Source: an uncultured Bacteroidales bacterium (lineage in GTDB: Bacteria; Bacteroidota; Bacteroidia; Bacteroidales; Muribaculaceae). Taken from it: 64,000 bases of DNA. Where the stretch lies: NCBI GenBank assembly GCA_902768435.1, contig CACXLJ010000007.1, positions 62,001-126,000 of the forward strand, given 5' to 3'. The notes beneath the pieces were generated by a model. That model was not told where the DNA came from. It saw only the letters and a program-made list of their open reading frames with translations, and did not search any database. A program made the translations under genes and the position numbers. Position 1 is the first letter of the stretch; every line of letters starts with the position of its first letter. Positions 51,227 to 60,718 of the stretch are shown here, in pieces.

Positions 51227-52444
51227 TTAGAACATGGAGGCCACGCGCTTGACGGCAGCTACAAACTTGCTGACCTCGTCGAGGGTGTTATATACGGCAA
51301 ACGAAGCGCGCACCATGCCCTGCACGCCATAGCGAGCCATGAGCGGCTGGGCGCAATGATGCCCCGTGCGCACGGCGATGCCCAGACGATCGAGCAGCAG
51401 TCCCATATCGTAGCTATTGATATCGCGCACCAGGAAGGAAATGACCGCGCCCTTGTCGGCAGCATTGCCAAAGATGCGCATACCATCGATTTCCATCAGT
51501 TGGCGGGTGGCCTCGGTAAGCAGTTGGTGCTCATGCGCGGCGATGTTGTCAATGCCTAGCGAGCGAATGTAGTCGATAGCCGTGCCAAAAGCAGCAATGC
51601 CCACAAAGTCGGGCGTACCTGCTTCGAACTTGAAGGGCAGTTCGGCGAAGGTTGTGCGCTCGAAGGTGACATTGCCAATCATCTCACCACCACCCTGATA
51701 GGGTGCCATGGTGTCGAGCCAGTGCTTCTTGCCATAAAGCACGCCCACACCGGCGGGACCATACATCTTGTGGCTCGAGAAGGTGTAGAAATCGCAGTCG
51801 AGGTCGGCCACATCCACTGCCATGTGAGGAGCAGCCTGAGCGCCGTCGACGAGTACCGGCACGCCATGCTTGTGAGCAATCTCAATCATCTGCTTCACGG
51901 GATTCACGGTGCCCAGCACATTCGACACATGTGCCAGCGACACAAATCGGGTGGCATCGGTGAAAAGATCTTCGTAGGCAGCGAGGTCAAGTTCGCCATT
52001 GTCGTTAATGGGGACCACACGCAGGCGAATGCGCTTCTTGCGGCCTATGAGCTGCCAGGGCACGATGTTGCTGTGATGCTCCATAGTGGTGATGATGACC
52101 TCGTCGCCATTGTAGAGCATATCGCCAAACGACGAAGCCACCAGGTTAATGCCCTCGGTGGTGCCGCGGGTGAAAATCACCTCCTGGATAGAGCCTGCAT
52201 TGATGTAGTCACGCACCTTTTCGCGAGTCTGCTCCACGAGGTCGGTGGCCTCCTGCGAGATGGTGTGCACACCGCGGTGCACATTGGCCTTGTGGCGGTA
52301 GTACATCTCGTCGATGGCCTGGACCACGGTGCGGGGCGTCTGCGAGGTAGCAGCGCTGTCGAGGTAGATGAGCTGCTTGCCGTCGATGTCGCGGTTTAGG
52401 ATGGGATACTCGGCCCTGATCTTTTCAATGTCAATGGGTATCAT
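51227..52444 (-). CDS. sufS: Cysteine desulfurase SufS
   Basis: 405 residues, group II desulfurase. PLP-binding K226 in T-F-S-S-H-K-M-Y-G-P, cofactor-stacking H123 in T-M-E-H-H-S-N, and persulfide-carrying C364 in R-T-G-H-H-C-A-Q-P-L. It takes sulfur from cysteine and passes it to SufE. Last gene of cvpA-sufBCDS, 5 bases after sufD. The conserved C-terminus runs into the region of a 9-mer repeat just past the stop. Confidence 0.97.
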   Translation of the reverse strand: MIPIDIEKIRAEYPILNRDIDGKQLIYLDSAATSQTPRTVVQAIDEMYYRHKANVHRGVHTISQEATDLVEQTREKVRDYINAGSIQEVIFTRGTTEGINLVASSFGDMLYNGDEVIITTMEHHSNIVPWQLIGRKKRIRLRVVPINDNGELDLAAYEDLFTDATRFVSLAHVSNVLGTVNPVKQMIEIAHKHGVPVLVDGAQAAPHMAVDVADLDCDFYTFSSHKMYGPAGVGVLYGKKHWLDTMAPYQGGGEMIGNVTFERTTFAELPFKFEAGTPDFVGIAAFGTAIDYIRSLGIDNIAAHEHQLLTEATRQLMEIDGMRIFGNAADKGAVISFLVRDINSYDMGLLLDRLGIAVRTGHHCAQPLMARYGVQGMVRASFAVYNTLDEVSKFVAAVKRVASMF

Positions 52445-52449
52445 AGTGC

Positions 52450-53820
52450 TTACTTGATTATGTCGAGTTTAGAACAGTCGGCGGCACTGCCACACACATT
52501 GCACAGCGAGAGTGTGCCGCTGAATCGCTTCTCGGTGAGGTGATAGAGACGGTCTTTGAGGGCTTCGAGCCGCACACCGTCGATCACATCGCTCACAAAG
52601 GCCTGCATGAGCAGGTGCCGTGCCTCGGCCTCGGAGATGCCACGGGTGCGCATGTAGAAGAGAGCCTCTTCATCGAGCTGGCCTACGGCGGCACCGTGTG
52701 AGCACTTCACATCGTCGGTGTAAATCTCGAGTTGAGGCTTGGTGTACATCTTGGCGGTGGACGATGCGCAAATGTTGCGGTTGCCCTGATAGGCCTCGAC
52801 ACGCGGGCAGTCGGGCTTGACCAGAATCTTGCCGGCAAAGGCACCCACAGCCTCGTCGTTAATCACATATTTGAACATCTCGTTGCTCTTGCAGCGGGGT
52901 GCGTTGTGACTCAGGAAGGTGTGGTTGTCGACATGCTGCGTGCCGCTGGCAATGGTCATGCCCAGCAGGTGCGTCTCGGCATGTTCGCCGTTGACCTGCA
53001 CATAGTAGTCGTTGCGAGTGCGGCCGTTGAGCAGGGTGATGCCGTCAACGAGCACATTGGAGCCCTCGGCCTGGTCAACGAAGATACTCGACACGCGGCT
53101 GGTGTGTGCTGTGCTCTCCTCGAGGTCGTAGTAGTCGACCGTGGCACCACGCTTAGCGATGATTTCCACCACCTGGCTGTTGAGATACTGCACATCGCTG
53201 ATCTGGGTGTGGTCGCAGGCAAGCACGCGCACATGGGCGTCTTCGTCGGCCACGATGAGCACGCGACGCATGGCCATGAGCGGCTGGCTGGCGTTGAAAA
53301 TGTTCACCACCTGAATGGTTTTCTCGGCAGTCACGCCCTTGGGTATGTAGATGAGCAGACCGTCCTGCGCCAGCAGCGTGTTGAGTGCCACCTCGGGCTT
53401 AGAGAGGTCGGCAAGTGTGCCCAGATACTGCTTGAGCAGTTGGGGATGACGCTGCTGAGCCTCGACAAACGACTCGACCACCACAGGGTTGTTGGGATTC
53501 ATGCGCGCCGTGCGGCCCGGCATGAAGATGTCGTTGTTGAAGAAATAGAGGCAAGTGCTCAGGTTGGGCACATCGCAGCGGAAGGTGCCCGCCTGGTCGG
53601 CCGAGAATGCCACACGATTGATGTTCACGCCATAGTCGGGGGCAAAGATTGCCTCGAGGTCGGTCGCCTCATAGTCCTCGGTTCCGCGCTTGGGCAGCAC
53701 AGCACCCTGCAAGGCGGCAAATGCCTCGGGACGCAGGGCGTTGAGTGCATCGGGCGCGTGGCCGTTGAGGTCGGCGCGGTGTTCGTTATATAGGTCGATA
53801 TATTGTTGCAGTGCGCTCAT
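52450..53820 (-). CDS. sufD: Fe-S cluster assembly protein SufD
   Basis: 456 residues. Beta-helical SufBD core with V-V-V-E-S-F-V-E, V-R-V-L-A-C-D-H and the C-terminal K-C-S-H-G-A-A-V-G-Q-L-D-E-E-A-L-F-Y-M-R-T-R-G block that contains the conserved His needed for cluster assembly. It pairs with SufB and is bound by SufC. Five bases separate it from both neighbours. Confidence 0.96.
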   Translation of the reverse strand: MSALQQYIDLYNEHRADLNGHAPDALNALRPEAFAALQGAVLPKRGTEDYEATDLEAIFAPDYGVNINRVAFSADQAGTFRCDVPNLSTCLYFFNNDIFMPGRTARMNPNNPVVVESFVEAQQRHPQLLKQYLGTLADLSKPEVALNTLLAQDGLLIYIPKGVTAEKTIQVVNIFNASQPLMAMRRVLIVADEDAHVRVLACDHTQISDVQYLNSQVVEIIAKRGATVDYYDLEESTAHTSRVSSIFVDQAEGSNVLVDGITLLNGRTRNDYYVQVNGEHAETHLLGMTIASGTQHVDNHTFLSHNAPRCKSNEMFKYVINDEAVGAFAGKILVKPDCPRVEAYQGNRNICASSTAKMYTKPQLEIYTDDVKCSHGAAVGQLDEEALFYMRTRGISEAEARHLLMQAFVSDVIDGVRLEALKDRLYHLTEKRFSGTLSLCNVCGSAADCSKLDIIK

Positions 53821-53825
53821 GATGG

Positions 53826-54581
53826 TTAGAGTTCGGGGTGCATTTCTTTAATCCAGTCGTAGCCTTTCTCTTCGAGTTCCAGTGCCAGTTCGGGGCCGGC
53901 GCTCATCACGATGCGCCCCTTGTAGAGCACATGCACGAAGTCGGGCTTGATGTAGTCGAGCAGACGCTGGTAGTGAGTGATGACAATGCTGGCATTGTTG
54001 GCAGTCTTGAGCGTGTTCACGCCATGGGCCACGATGCGCAGGGCGTCGATGTCAAGTCCGCTGTCGGTCTCGTCGAGGATGCTCAGTTTGGGTTCGAGCA
54101 TCGCCATCTGGAAAATCTCGTTGCGCTTTTTCTCGCCACCCGAGAAACCCTCGTTCACGGCGCGCGACGCCAGTTTGTTGTCGAGTTGCACGATGGAGCG
54201 TTTTTCACGCATGAGTTTCAGGAAGTCGGCTGCGCTGAGGGGTTCCTCGCCAAAGTATTTGCGCTTCTCGTTGATGGCGGCGCGCATGAAGTTGACCATC
54301 GACACGCCAGGAATCTCAACGGGATACTGGAAACTGAGGAAGAGGCCCTCGTGAGCGCGGTCCTCGGGTGAGAGGGCCAGCAAGTCCTTGCCGTTAAACA
54401 CGACGCTGCCACCCGTCACTGTGAATGCGGGATTACCGGTGAGCACTGCACTCAGTGTGCTTTTGCCTGAGCCGTTAGGGCCCATGATGGCGTGCACCTC
54501 GCCGGCATTCACTGTGAGGTTGATGCCTTTCAATATCTCTTTGCCTTCGACCGAGGCTCTTAAATCTTTAATTTCAAGCAT
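53826..54581 (-). CDS. sufC: Fe-S cluster assembly ATPase SufC
   Basis: 251 residues, ABC-type ATPase: Walker A G34-P-N-G-S-G-K-S41, ABC signature F-S-G-G-E-K-K-R, Walker B S-I-L-D-E-T-D-S-G-L-D (the Suf-type D-E-T rather than D-E-P) and the switch histidine in V-I-T-H-Y. It drives the SufB-SufD conformational change during cluster assembly. Confidence 0.97.
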   Translation of the reverse strand: MLEIKDLRASVEGKEILKGINLTVNAGEVHAIMGPNGSGKSTLSAVLTGNPAFTVTGGSVVFNGKDLLALSPEDRAHEGLFLSFQYPVEIPGVSMVNFMRAAINEKRKYFGEEPLSAADFLKLMREKRSIVQLDNKLASRAVNEGFSGGEKKRNEIFQMAMLEPKLSILDETDSGLDIDALRIVAHGVNTLKTANNASIVITHYQRLLDYIKPDFVHVLYKGRIVMSAGPELALELEEKGYDWIKEMHPEL

Positions 54582-54620
54582 ATAAGTGGTTGTGTTTTGT
54601 TGTTATCTGTATTAGTGTTG

Positions 54621-56102
<1,482 letters not shown>

Positions 56103-56121
56103 AAGGGTGTTTAATGTCGCT

Positions 56122-56688
56122 TCAAGGTTTCAGATTTCCTGCATTATAAAGACTGTGAATCGAGTCGGTATAGGCTGGCAGGGCATCGGCCACATCGGTC
56201 TTCGAGCCCAGCAGCCACGGCACCGTGTTCAGGGTGATGAACAAGGGCTTGTCGCTCTCGAGCCGCTCGGGGGTGAAGAGTTTGGCGTCGGGCTTGCTCA
56301 CAAAGTAGATGTTGAGCACAAAACTCATGGCAAGCAGCATGACGGCTGCACCCACCACTGCGCCCAGCAGGCGGTCGATGGGGCCCAGCATGAGCGTGTG
56401 GGTGATGCCCTTGAGGAACTTGCCCACAATGCGGCAAGCAAGGAACACCACGATGAACAGCACGCCCAGCGCAATGGCGCTCGAGGTCTCGGCAGCCATG
56501 GGCCACTTTTGCCAGCCGCTGCACATGCCGCGCAGCGCCTCCACGGCCTTGTCGCCCATAATCAGGCACACCAGGATACCCAGCACCACGCCCACAATGG
56601 TAGAAATCTCGCCTATGATTCCACGCTTGAAACCATACACGACGCCTCCCACAACGAGCACTAATATCACGATGTCGATTACAGTCAT
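56122..56688 (-). CDS. CvpA family membrane protein
   Basis: 188 residues with four hydrophobic segments: about 3-20, 25-45, 70-93 and 105-130. The CvpA signature is visible ([14 protein letters not shown], then [18 protein letters not shown]). Members are linked to colicin V export, peptidoglycan or envelope homeostasis; the molecular role is unknown. Placed first in a transcript with sufBCDS (19-base gap), an association that suggests redox or stress control. The promoter carries a 22-base palindrome. Confidence 0.88.
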   Translation of the reverse strand: MTVIDIVILVLVVGGVVYGFKRGIIGEISTIVGVVLGILVCLIMGDKAVEALRGMCSGWQKWPMAAETSSAIALGVLFIVVFLACRIVGKFLKGITHTLMLGPIDRLLGAVVGAAVMLLAMSFVLNIYFVSKPDAKLFTPERLESDKPLFITLNTVPWLLGSKTDVADALPAYTDSIHSLYNAGNLKP

Positions 56689-56714
56689 TATTCAGTGTCT
56701 TCTTAAATAATGTG

Positions 56715-56745
56715 CAAAATTAGTGCAAATATGTTGCTGATGCAA
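56715..56745 (-). promoter_or_regulatory. Promoter of cvpA-sufBCDS
   Basis: Minus strand: TAATTTTG (56722-56715), 20-base spacer, TTG (56745-56743). Identical over 41 bases (56714-56754) to the nitroreductase promoter at 2363-2403. Confidence 0.7.
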
Positions 56746-56750
56746 CATAT
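56729..56750. promoter_or_regulatory. 22-base palindrome overlapping the cvpA-suf -33 element
   Basis: Perfect 9-base arms ATATGTTGC and GCAACATAT around TGAT, as at 2378-2399. Confidence 0.6.
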
Positions 56751-56752
56751 TC

Positions 56753-56821
56753 GAGGAAATTTTGAAACATGAGTCAGCCAAAGGCTGGCATGCGGTTCCG
56801 CAAGGAATCAAAACTTTCCTC
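56753..56821. repeat. Structured Y-shaped intergenic element, copy B
   Basis: Outer stem 56753-56759/56815-56821 (GAGGAAA with TTTCCTC), continued by 56760-56765/56808-56813 (TTTTGA with TCAAAA) with one bulged base at 56814. It encloses hairpins CAGCC-AAA-GGCTG (56775-56787) and TTCC-GCAA-GGAA (56796-56807). Every stem differs in sequence from copy A yet pairs. Confidence 0.75.
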
Positions 56822-56977
56822 AACTAAAAATTCCAGTCTCTTGCCAAAGCGAGGTAAAATTAGTTATTTCTATTGAAATAAAGAAATTTTAGGGTGCTGG
56901 GGGGCACTTTCTTGCCAAGAAGTGGTTTTTTTCGTGTTAAAAATTGTATATATGCTTATTATTTAGTAAAGTGGCAT

Positions 56978-56985
56978 TATCTTTG
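56978..56985 (+). promoter_or_regulatory. -7 promoter element of the GYF_2 gene
   Basis: TATCTTTG, 57 bases before the ATG; no convincing -33. Confidence 0.5.
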
Positions 56986-57042
56986 CTTTCAAAGACAGCG
57001 AAATTATTACTCATTTTATAACAATTTTATGCTATTAGTGAA

Positions 57043-58113
57043 ATGACCTATTATTTTGTATCGAACAACGAACGCAAGGGCCCTTACGAATTAGAAGAGC
57101 TCAAGGCGATGGGTGTCATCACCCCCGACACTCTTGTATGGACCAACGGCATGCCCGACTGGGCCAAGGCCAGTGAAGTAGCTGACATGCAAGTAATTCT
57201 GAATCCCACTATGGCAGCTAACGACTACTCGGCCTATCAGCCACAGTACCAGGAACCCGTGCAACCGCAGTATCAGGAACCTGTGCAACCTGAAGTCACC
57301 GTGGCACAACCGCAGTATCAGGAACCCGTGCAGCCTGAAGTCACCGTGGCACAGCCGCAGTATCAGGAACCGCAGTACCAGCAGCCGGCACAGCCCCAAT
57401 ATCAGGAACCTGCTCAACCACAGTATCAGCAGCCCTACCAGCAACCGGCTCAGCCAGCACAGCAACCTTATCAGCAGCCCTATCAGCAACCCTATCAGCA
57501 ACCCTATCAGCAGCCCTATGAACCTGCACCCAAGAAAAAGAAATCGAAAGCATGGTTATGGATTCTCTTGGGCCTGATTGTAGCAGCACTGGCAGTAATG
57601 GCCATCACCAATCCCAGCGCAAAGGATCACATGAAAGCGATCCAGAAGGAGATGAGCAATGCCATTAGCCAGGCAAGTGGCGAGATGGGTGCCGAAATGG
57701 GCGCCGTGATGAGCATGATGGGTGACAAACTCGCACCCATGCTCGAGAAACAACTCGACTATCACAACTATGTGTTCTTCTCGACAGTGACCGACAAGAA
57801 TGGCGAACGCCTGAGTTGGGGTCTGTTTGGCAATGTGTGGGCACACCTCGACGAAGAAGGGCTGAAGAAACTGCAGGAATCGATGGACTCGCTCAAGAAC
57901 ATCGGTGGCAGTCTTGGCGAAGGTCTCGACAACACAACCGACGAGAGCAGCAGCGACAATTCAAGTGTCTTTGGCGACAGCAGTTCGGTGGCAACAACGC
58001 CCAACGATGATGAAATTCCCGACCTCGATGAACTGGGAAGAGAGCTCGACAAGGCCGACCAAGAACTGAACGACGCACTCGATGAACTGCAGCGCGAAAT
58101 CGACAGGCTCTAA
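57043..58113 (+). CDS. GYF_2 (DUF4339) membrane protein with Gln/Pro-rich tandem linker
   Basis: 356 residues: GYF_2 domain (1-50; K-G-P-Y-E-L-E-E-L, D-T-L-V-W-T-N-G-M-P-D-W), a tandem-repeat linker (about 65-165; units of P-Q-Y-Q-E-P-V-Q and Q-Q-P-Y), a Lys-rich stop (K-K-K-K-S-K), one membrane helix (about 172-192) and a C-terminal domain ending in acidic, Ser-rich and coiled-coil stretches. By orientation the GYF_2 domain and linker are cytoplasmic. Its first 50 residues and its linker resemble the protein at 24783, so both may bind the same proline-rich or membrane partners. Role unknown. Confidence 0.82.
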   Translation: MTYYFVSNNERKGPYELEELKAMGVITPDTLVWTNGMPDWAKASEVADMQVILNPTMAANDYSAYQPQYQEPVQPQYQEPVQPEVTVAQPQYQEPVQPEVTVAQPQYQEPQYQQPAQPQYQEPAQPQYQQPYQQPAQPAQQPYQQPYQQPYQQPYQQPYEPAPKKKKSKAWLWILLGLIVAALAVMAITNPSAKDHMKAIQKEMSNAISQASGEMGAEMGAVMSMMGDKLAPMLEKQLDYHNYVFFSTVTDKNGERLSWGLFGNVWAHLDEEGLKKLQESMDSLKNIGGSLGEGLDNTTDESSSDNSSVFGDSSSVATTPNDDEIPDLDELGRELDKADQELNDALDELQREIDRL

Positions 58114-58146
58114 ACCCGTTCGGTAAATCACCGAATCGTGAATCAC

Positions 58147-58187
58147 AAAAGGCTGTTCCCTTGCAGATGGGAGCAGCCTTTTTTTCG
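58147..58187 (+). terminator. Intrinsic terminator of the GYF_2 gene
   Basis: 12-base stem AAGGCTGTTCCC with GGGAGCAGCCTT (one wobble), followed by seven T. Confidence 0.85.
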
Positions 58188-58226
58188 TGCCTGTATCGGG
58201 CACACAAGTTTCTTGGCCACAGAGCA

Positions 58227-58676
58227 TCAGGCGCGGTGCAGGATGTCGTAGTTGGCATCGCGGGCAAACACCATGCGCAACTGTGCCGAGTATTTTCGCC
58301 ATGCGGTGGCGTGATAGTCGTCAAGGTCGCCATAGCAGCGCATGAGCGCAAACGCCGCCAGCGCATGCTCAATGATTTGCTCCACATCGTGCGGCAAAGC
58401 CTCGTGATAGGGATGGCTGAAAGTGAAACTGAATCGAATATTGGCAGCACTAATATTGGGATTGAAGTTGGCAAACGACACATAGGCCATATTCTGTGTG
58501 TAGATATTGTCGAAAGCCTCCTTCACCTTGAGGCTGAGCATGGTGCTGTTGTCACTGGTAAGGCGGTAGAGCTGCTTGTTGTGTGCACAGTGCCATGCAC
58601 TTTGGGCATAAATGTGCTGGAGCACATCGTCGAGATCAACCGAGATCTCCATTGTAAAAGTGTTTTTTGTTTCCAT
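58227..58676 (-). CDS. Uncharacterised protein
   Basis: 149 residues, cytoplasmic by composition, no signal or membrane segment. Features seen: a beta-rich N-terminus (T-M-E-I-S-V-D-L-D), R-F-S-F-T-F-S-H-P-Y-H near the middle and a helical C-terminus (I-I-E-H-A-L-A-A-F-A-L-M). The composition is balanced and matches neighbours, so it is likely real. I do not recognise a family. It is separated from the next gene on the same strand by 48 bases that carry a 7-mer repeat. Confidence 0.6.
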   Translation of the reverse strand: METKNTFTMEISVDLDDVLQHIYAQSAWHCAHNKQLYRLTSDNSTMLSLKVKEAFDNIYTQNMAYVSFANFNPNISAANIRFSFTFSHPYHEALPHDVEQIIEHALAAFALMRCYGDLDDYHATAWRKYSAQLRMVFARDANYDILHRA

Positions 58677-58677
58677 G

Positions 58678-58731
58678 GGTTTTAGGGTTGAGGGTTGAGG
58701 GTTTAGAGTTGAGAGTTTAGGGGGTTAGGCT
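58678..58731. repeat. 7-mer tandem repeat (GGGTTGA/GGGTTTA)
   Basis: About seven degenerate units between two genes, reaching into the last codons of the one at 58725. Confidence 0.7.
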
Positions 58732-59171
58732 ACGCGCAGCTGCTTGAGTTTGAGGGCGCGGCGCTCACGGCTGGCGCGATAGGTGTTCCAGTAGGCATAA
58801 TCCTCGTTGACAAAAAACTGCGACGAGCGGCCGTTGCGCAGCACAAAGTCGAGGGCAACGGCAATGGAGATGGGAGCATGCTGACGCACATCCATCACCT
58901 GCTGCGCCAATTCACGCCAAAACGCCTGCTTCACAGCCTTCTTGACCGGCATTGTGCCCTTGTTGATAATCTCGCACACCACGGGATAGGCACGGTCGAA
59001 ACTCACCGTGTAGCGCGGCCTGCCTTGCTGCAGGGCACACCTGATGGCCGCCCTTCGCGGATTAGTCACGCCCGATGCCAGCATCATTTGCAATGCATCG
59101 TGATAAATGTCCAGAAACTCGCTGTCGCGAGTCATGCGGTTTTGTGTTTTTCCGTTAGTATTCATCTTCAT
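58725..59171 (-). CDS. Uncharacterised protein
   Basis: 148 residues, basic. A helical N-terminal half (Y-H-D-A-L-Q-M-M-L-A, N-P-R-R-A-A-I-R-C-A-L) and R-Y-T-V-S-F-D-R-A-Y, then Y-A-Y-W-N-T-Y-R-A-S-R-E-R-R. The arrangement of short helices and basic residues hints at nucleic-acid binding, but I see no recognised domain. The start may be the ATG at 59165. The frame is intact and codon use matches its neighbours. Confidence 0.58.
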   Translation of the reverse strand: MKMNTNGKTQNRMTRDSEFLDIYHDALQMMLASGVTNPRRAAIRCALQQGRPRYTVSFDRAYPVVCEIINKGTMPVKKAVKQAFWRELAQQVMDVRQHAPISIAVALDFVLRNGRSSQFFVNEDYAYWNTYRASRERRALKLKQLRVA

Positions 59172-59299
59172 TCTGTTTAAAAAGGTTGTAGAAATATTTT
59201 ATTCGCTGCAAAGATAATGCAAGAAATGGTAAAATGCAAATATTTTGTGGTATTTTTACAACATTTCTTGTGTTTGGCCAATATTCATATCTTTTTTCT

Positions 59300-59307
59300 T
59301 ACATTTG
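59300..59307 (+). promoter_or_regulatory. Housekeeping -7 element of the ECF sigma gene
   Basis: TACATTTG; a TTTG at 59273-59276 lies 23 bases upstream, longer than usual. Confidence 0.45.
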
Positions 59308-59326
59308 TGTGATTTTTTTGAGTCAT

Positions 59327-59336
59327 GTGCGTCTAA
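59327..59336 (+). promoter_or_regulatory. Shared GTGCGTCTAA box upstream of the sigma gene
   Basis: The same ten bases occur at 60877-60886 upstream of the head-GIN gene, at similar distance from the ATG (41 and 47 bases). CGTC/GTCTAA is typical of ECF-type -10 elements. Confidence 0.5.
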
Positions 59337-59377
59337 CGGGCAAAACATCGATTTATAAAACGACGATTTTACAAGCA

Positions 59378-59854
59378 ATGAACGATTTAGAAACAAAGTT
59401 TGCGCAAACCATCAAGAAGAACAAGAGCACCATCTACACCGTGTGCTACATGTTCTCGAAAGATGCCGACGAGGTGAATGACCTCTTCCAGGAGTCGGTG
59501 ATCAACATGTGGCGAGGCTTTGAGGGTTTCGAGAACCGCAGCGATGTGAAAACATGGATCTACCGTGTGACACTCAACACCTGCATCTCGCTCGACCGCA
59601 AAAAGCGCCGCACCAACACCGAACCCCTATCGATGAACATCAACCTCTTTGAGGATCATGACGAAGACACCAAGCAGATCGACATGCTGCACCGGCGCAT
59701 CAGCCGATTGCGCCCCTTCGACCGTGCCATCGTGCTGCTGTGGCTCGAGAACATGCCCTACGAAGAAATTGGTCAGGTGGTGGGCATTTCCACAACCAAT
59801 GTGAGCAGCCGCCTCTACCGCATCAAAGAACAACTCAAAAAAATGAACGACTAA
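59378..59854 (+). CDS. ECF-type RNA polymerase sigma factor
   Basis: 158 residues from the ATG at 59378; an upstream in-frame start at 59234 would put promoter sequence in the protein and is rejected. Region 2 (D-L-F-Q-E-S-V-I-N-M-W-R-G-F, T-W-I-Y-R-V-T-L-N-T) and region 4 (M-P-Y-E-E-I-G-Q-V-V-G-I-S-T-T-N-V-S-S-R-L-Y-R) are complete; no region 3, so an ECF class. The membrane protein 13 bases downstream is a candidate anti-sigma partner. The pair of GTGCGTCTAA boxes suggests the sigma factor controls itself and the head-GIN gene. Confidence 0.93.
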   Translation: MNDLETKFAQTIKKNKSTIYTVCYMFSKDADEVNDLFQESVINMWRGFEGFENRSDVKTWIYRVTLNTCISLDRKKRRTNTEPLSMNINLFEDHDEDTKQIDMLHRRISRLRPFDRAIVLLWLENMPYEEIGQVVGISTTNVSSRLYRIKEQLKKMND

Positions 59855-59867
59855 AACTTTTAAGAAA

Positions 59868-60446
59868 ATGGACTTTGAACTTGATGAAATGCGCCAGCAA
59901 ATGGCGAAACTAAAGAATAAGCTCGACAATCAGATGATTGTCAACGACCGTTTCATTCGCCGCTCCATCAGGAACAGTGTGAGCACAATCAACAAGCGAT
60001 ACCTCGTGATATCGGCGATTGCTCTGGCAATGATACCCTACGGCTACTGGGCCTTTGTGAAACTTAACGGACTCTCGATTTGGTTGTGGCTTGCCACCTG
60101 TGTGATGATGCTGGCAGTGGTGGGATTCTGCTTCTTCAACGGACGCGACCTGCGCGACCACAAACTAGTGGAGGGCAATCTGCAAGAGACCATGCGCAAA
60201 GTGGCACTTGCCAAGAAACGCGACAACAACTGGCTGTGGGTGGGCATTCCCATGGCACTGGGCTGGGGCGCGTGGGCCATCTGGGAAATGGCACAAAAGG
60301 CAGGCAAAGATGCCGATTACCTGGTGCCTTGCTGCATTGTGGGCCTGATAATAGGTGCCCTGATTGGTGTGAGAGTGCACATGCGCACCCAGCGACACTA
60401 TCGCGACATCCTCGACCAGATCGAAGACGCCGAAGACACCGAATAA
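59868..60446 (+). CDS. Membrane protein, candidate anti-sigma partner
   Basis: 192 residues: a charged N-terminal coiled coil (about 1-30), paired hydrophobic segments at about 45-62 and 66-84, and another pair at about 118-138 and 145-163, then an acidic tail (I-E-D-A-E-D-T-E). It begins 13 bases after the ECF sigma gene and must be co-transcribed. The cytoplasmic N-terminus could hold the sigma factor, but no known anti-sigma fold such as ZAS is seen, so this role rests on position only. Confidence 0.75.
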   Translation: MDFELDEMRQQMAKLKNKLDNQMIVNDRFIRRSIRNSVSTINKRYLVISAIALAMIPYGYWAFVKLNGLSIWLWLATCVMMLAVVGFCFFNGRDLRDHKLVEGNLQETMRKVALAKKRDNNWLWVGIPMALGWGAWAIWEMAQKAGKDADYLVPCCIVGLIIGALIGVRVHMRTQRHYRDILDQIEDAEDTE

Positions 60447-60468
60447 CAAGAAAACGCAAGGCTATGGG

Positions 60469-60576
60469 TTCTCTGAGAACTTCGAGAACTCCGAGAACTC
60501 CGAGAACTCTGAGAACTCTGAGAACTCTGAGAGCTCTGAGAACTCTGAGAAACCCGAGAAACCCGAGCAAATCTCA
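60469..60576. repeat. 9-mer tandem repeat, longest array (GAGAACTCC/GAGAACTCT)
   Basis: About eleven consecutive units, mostly GAGAACTCN, the most regular array of this family in the window. Confidence 0.85.
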
Positions 60577-60587
60577 TAATAAAAAAC

Positions 60588-60624
60588 AAAGGTGTGCCGA
60601 CAACATGACCGGCACACCTTTTTT
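60588..60624 (+). terminator. Intrinsic terminator of the ECF sigma pair
   Basis: Perfect 12-base arms AAAGGTGTGCCG and CGGCACACCTTT with a 10-base loop and T-run. Confidence 0.85.
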
Positions 60625-60718
60625 AATAGAAAAGCCTGCACACAAATCACCTTGTCAATCTCTTTTCATCACACGCCATCGTAAAGTTCTGAAACACACA
60701 AGAAAAGATGGAGAAAAA

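Larger units (their letters stand above)
56689..57042. other. Divergent intergenic region: promoter, palindrome and structured repeat
   Basis: Holds the cvpA-suf promoter (56715-56745), palindrome (56729-56750), Y-shaped element copy B (56753-56821), about 150 bases with nothing recognised and the -7 element of the GYF_2 gene (56978-56985). Confidence 0.7.

Noticed and set aside
59234..59377. N-terminal extension of the sigma factor
   Set aside because: It covers the promoter region and encodes a hydrophobic stretch unknown in ECF factors.
60469..60576. CRISPR-like or satellite array coding for a protein
   Set aside because: A simple 9-mer array after a stop codon, with no start context.
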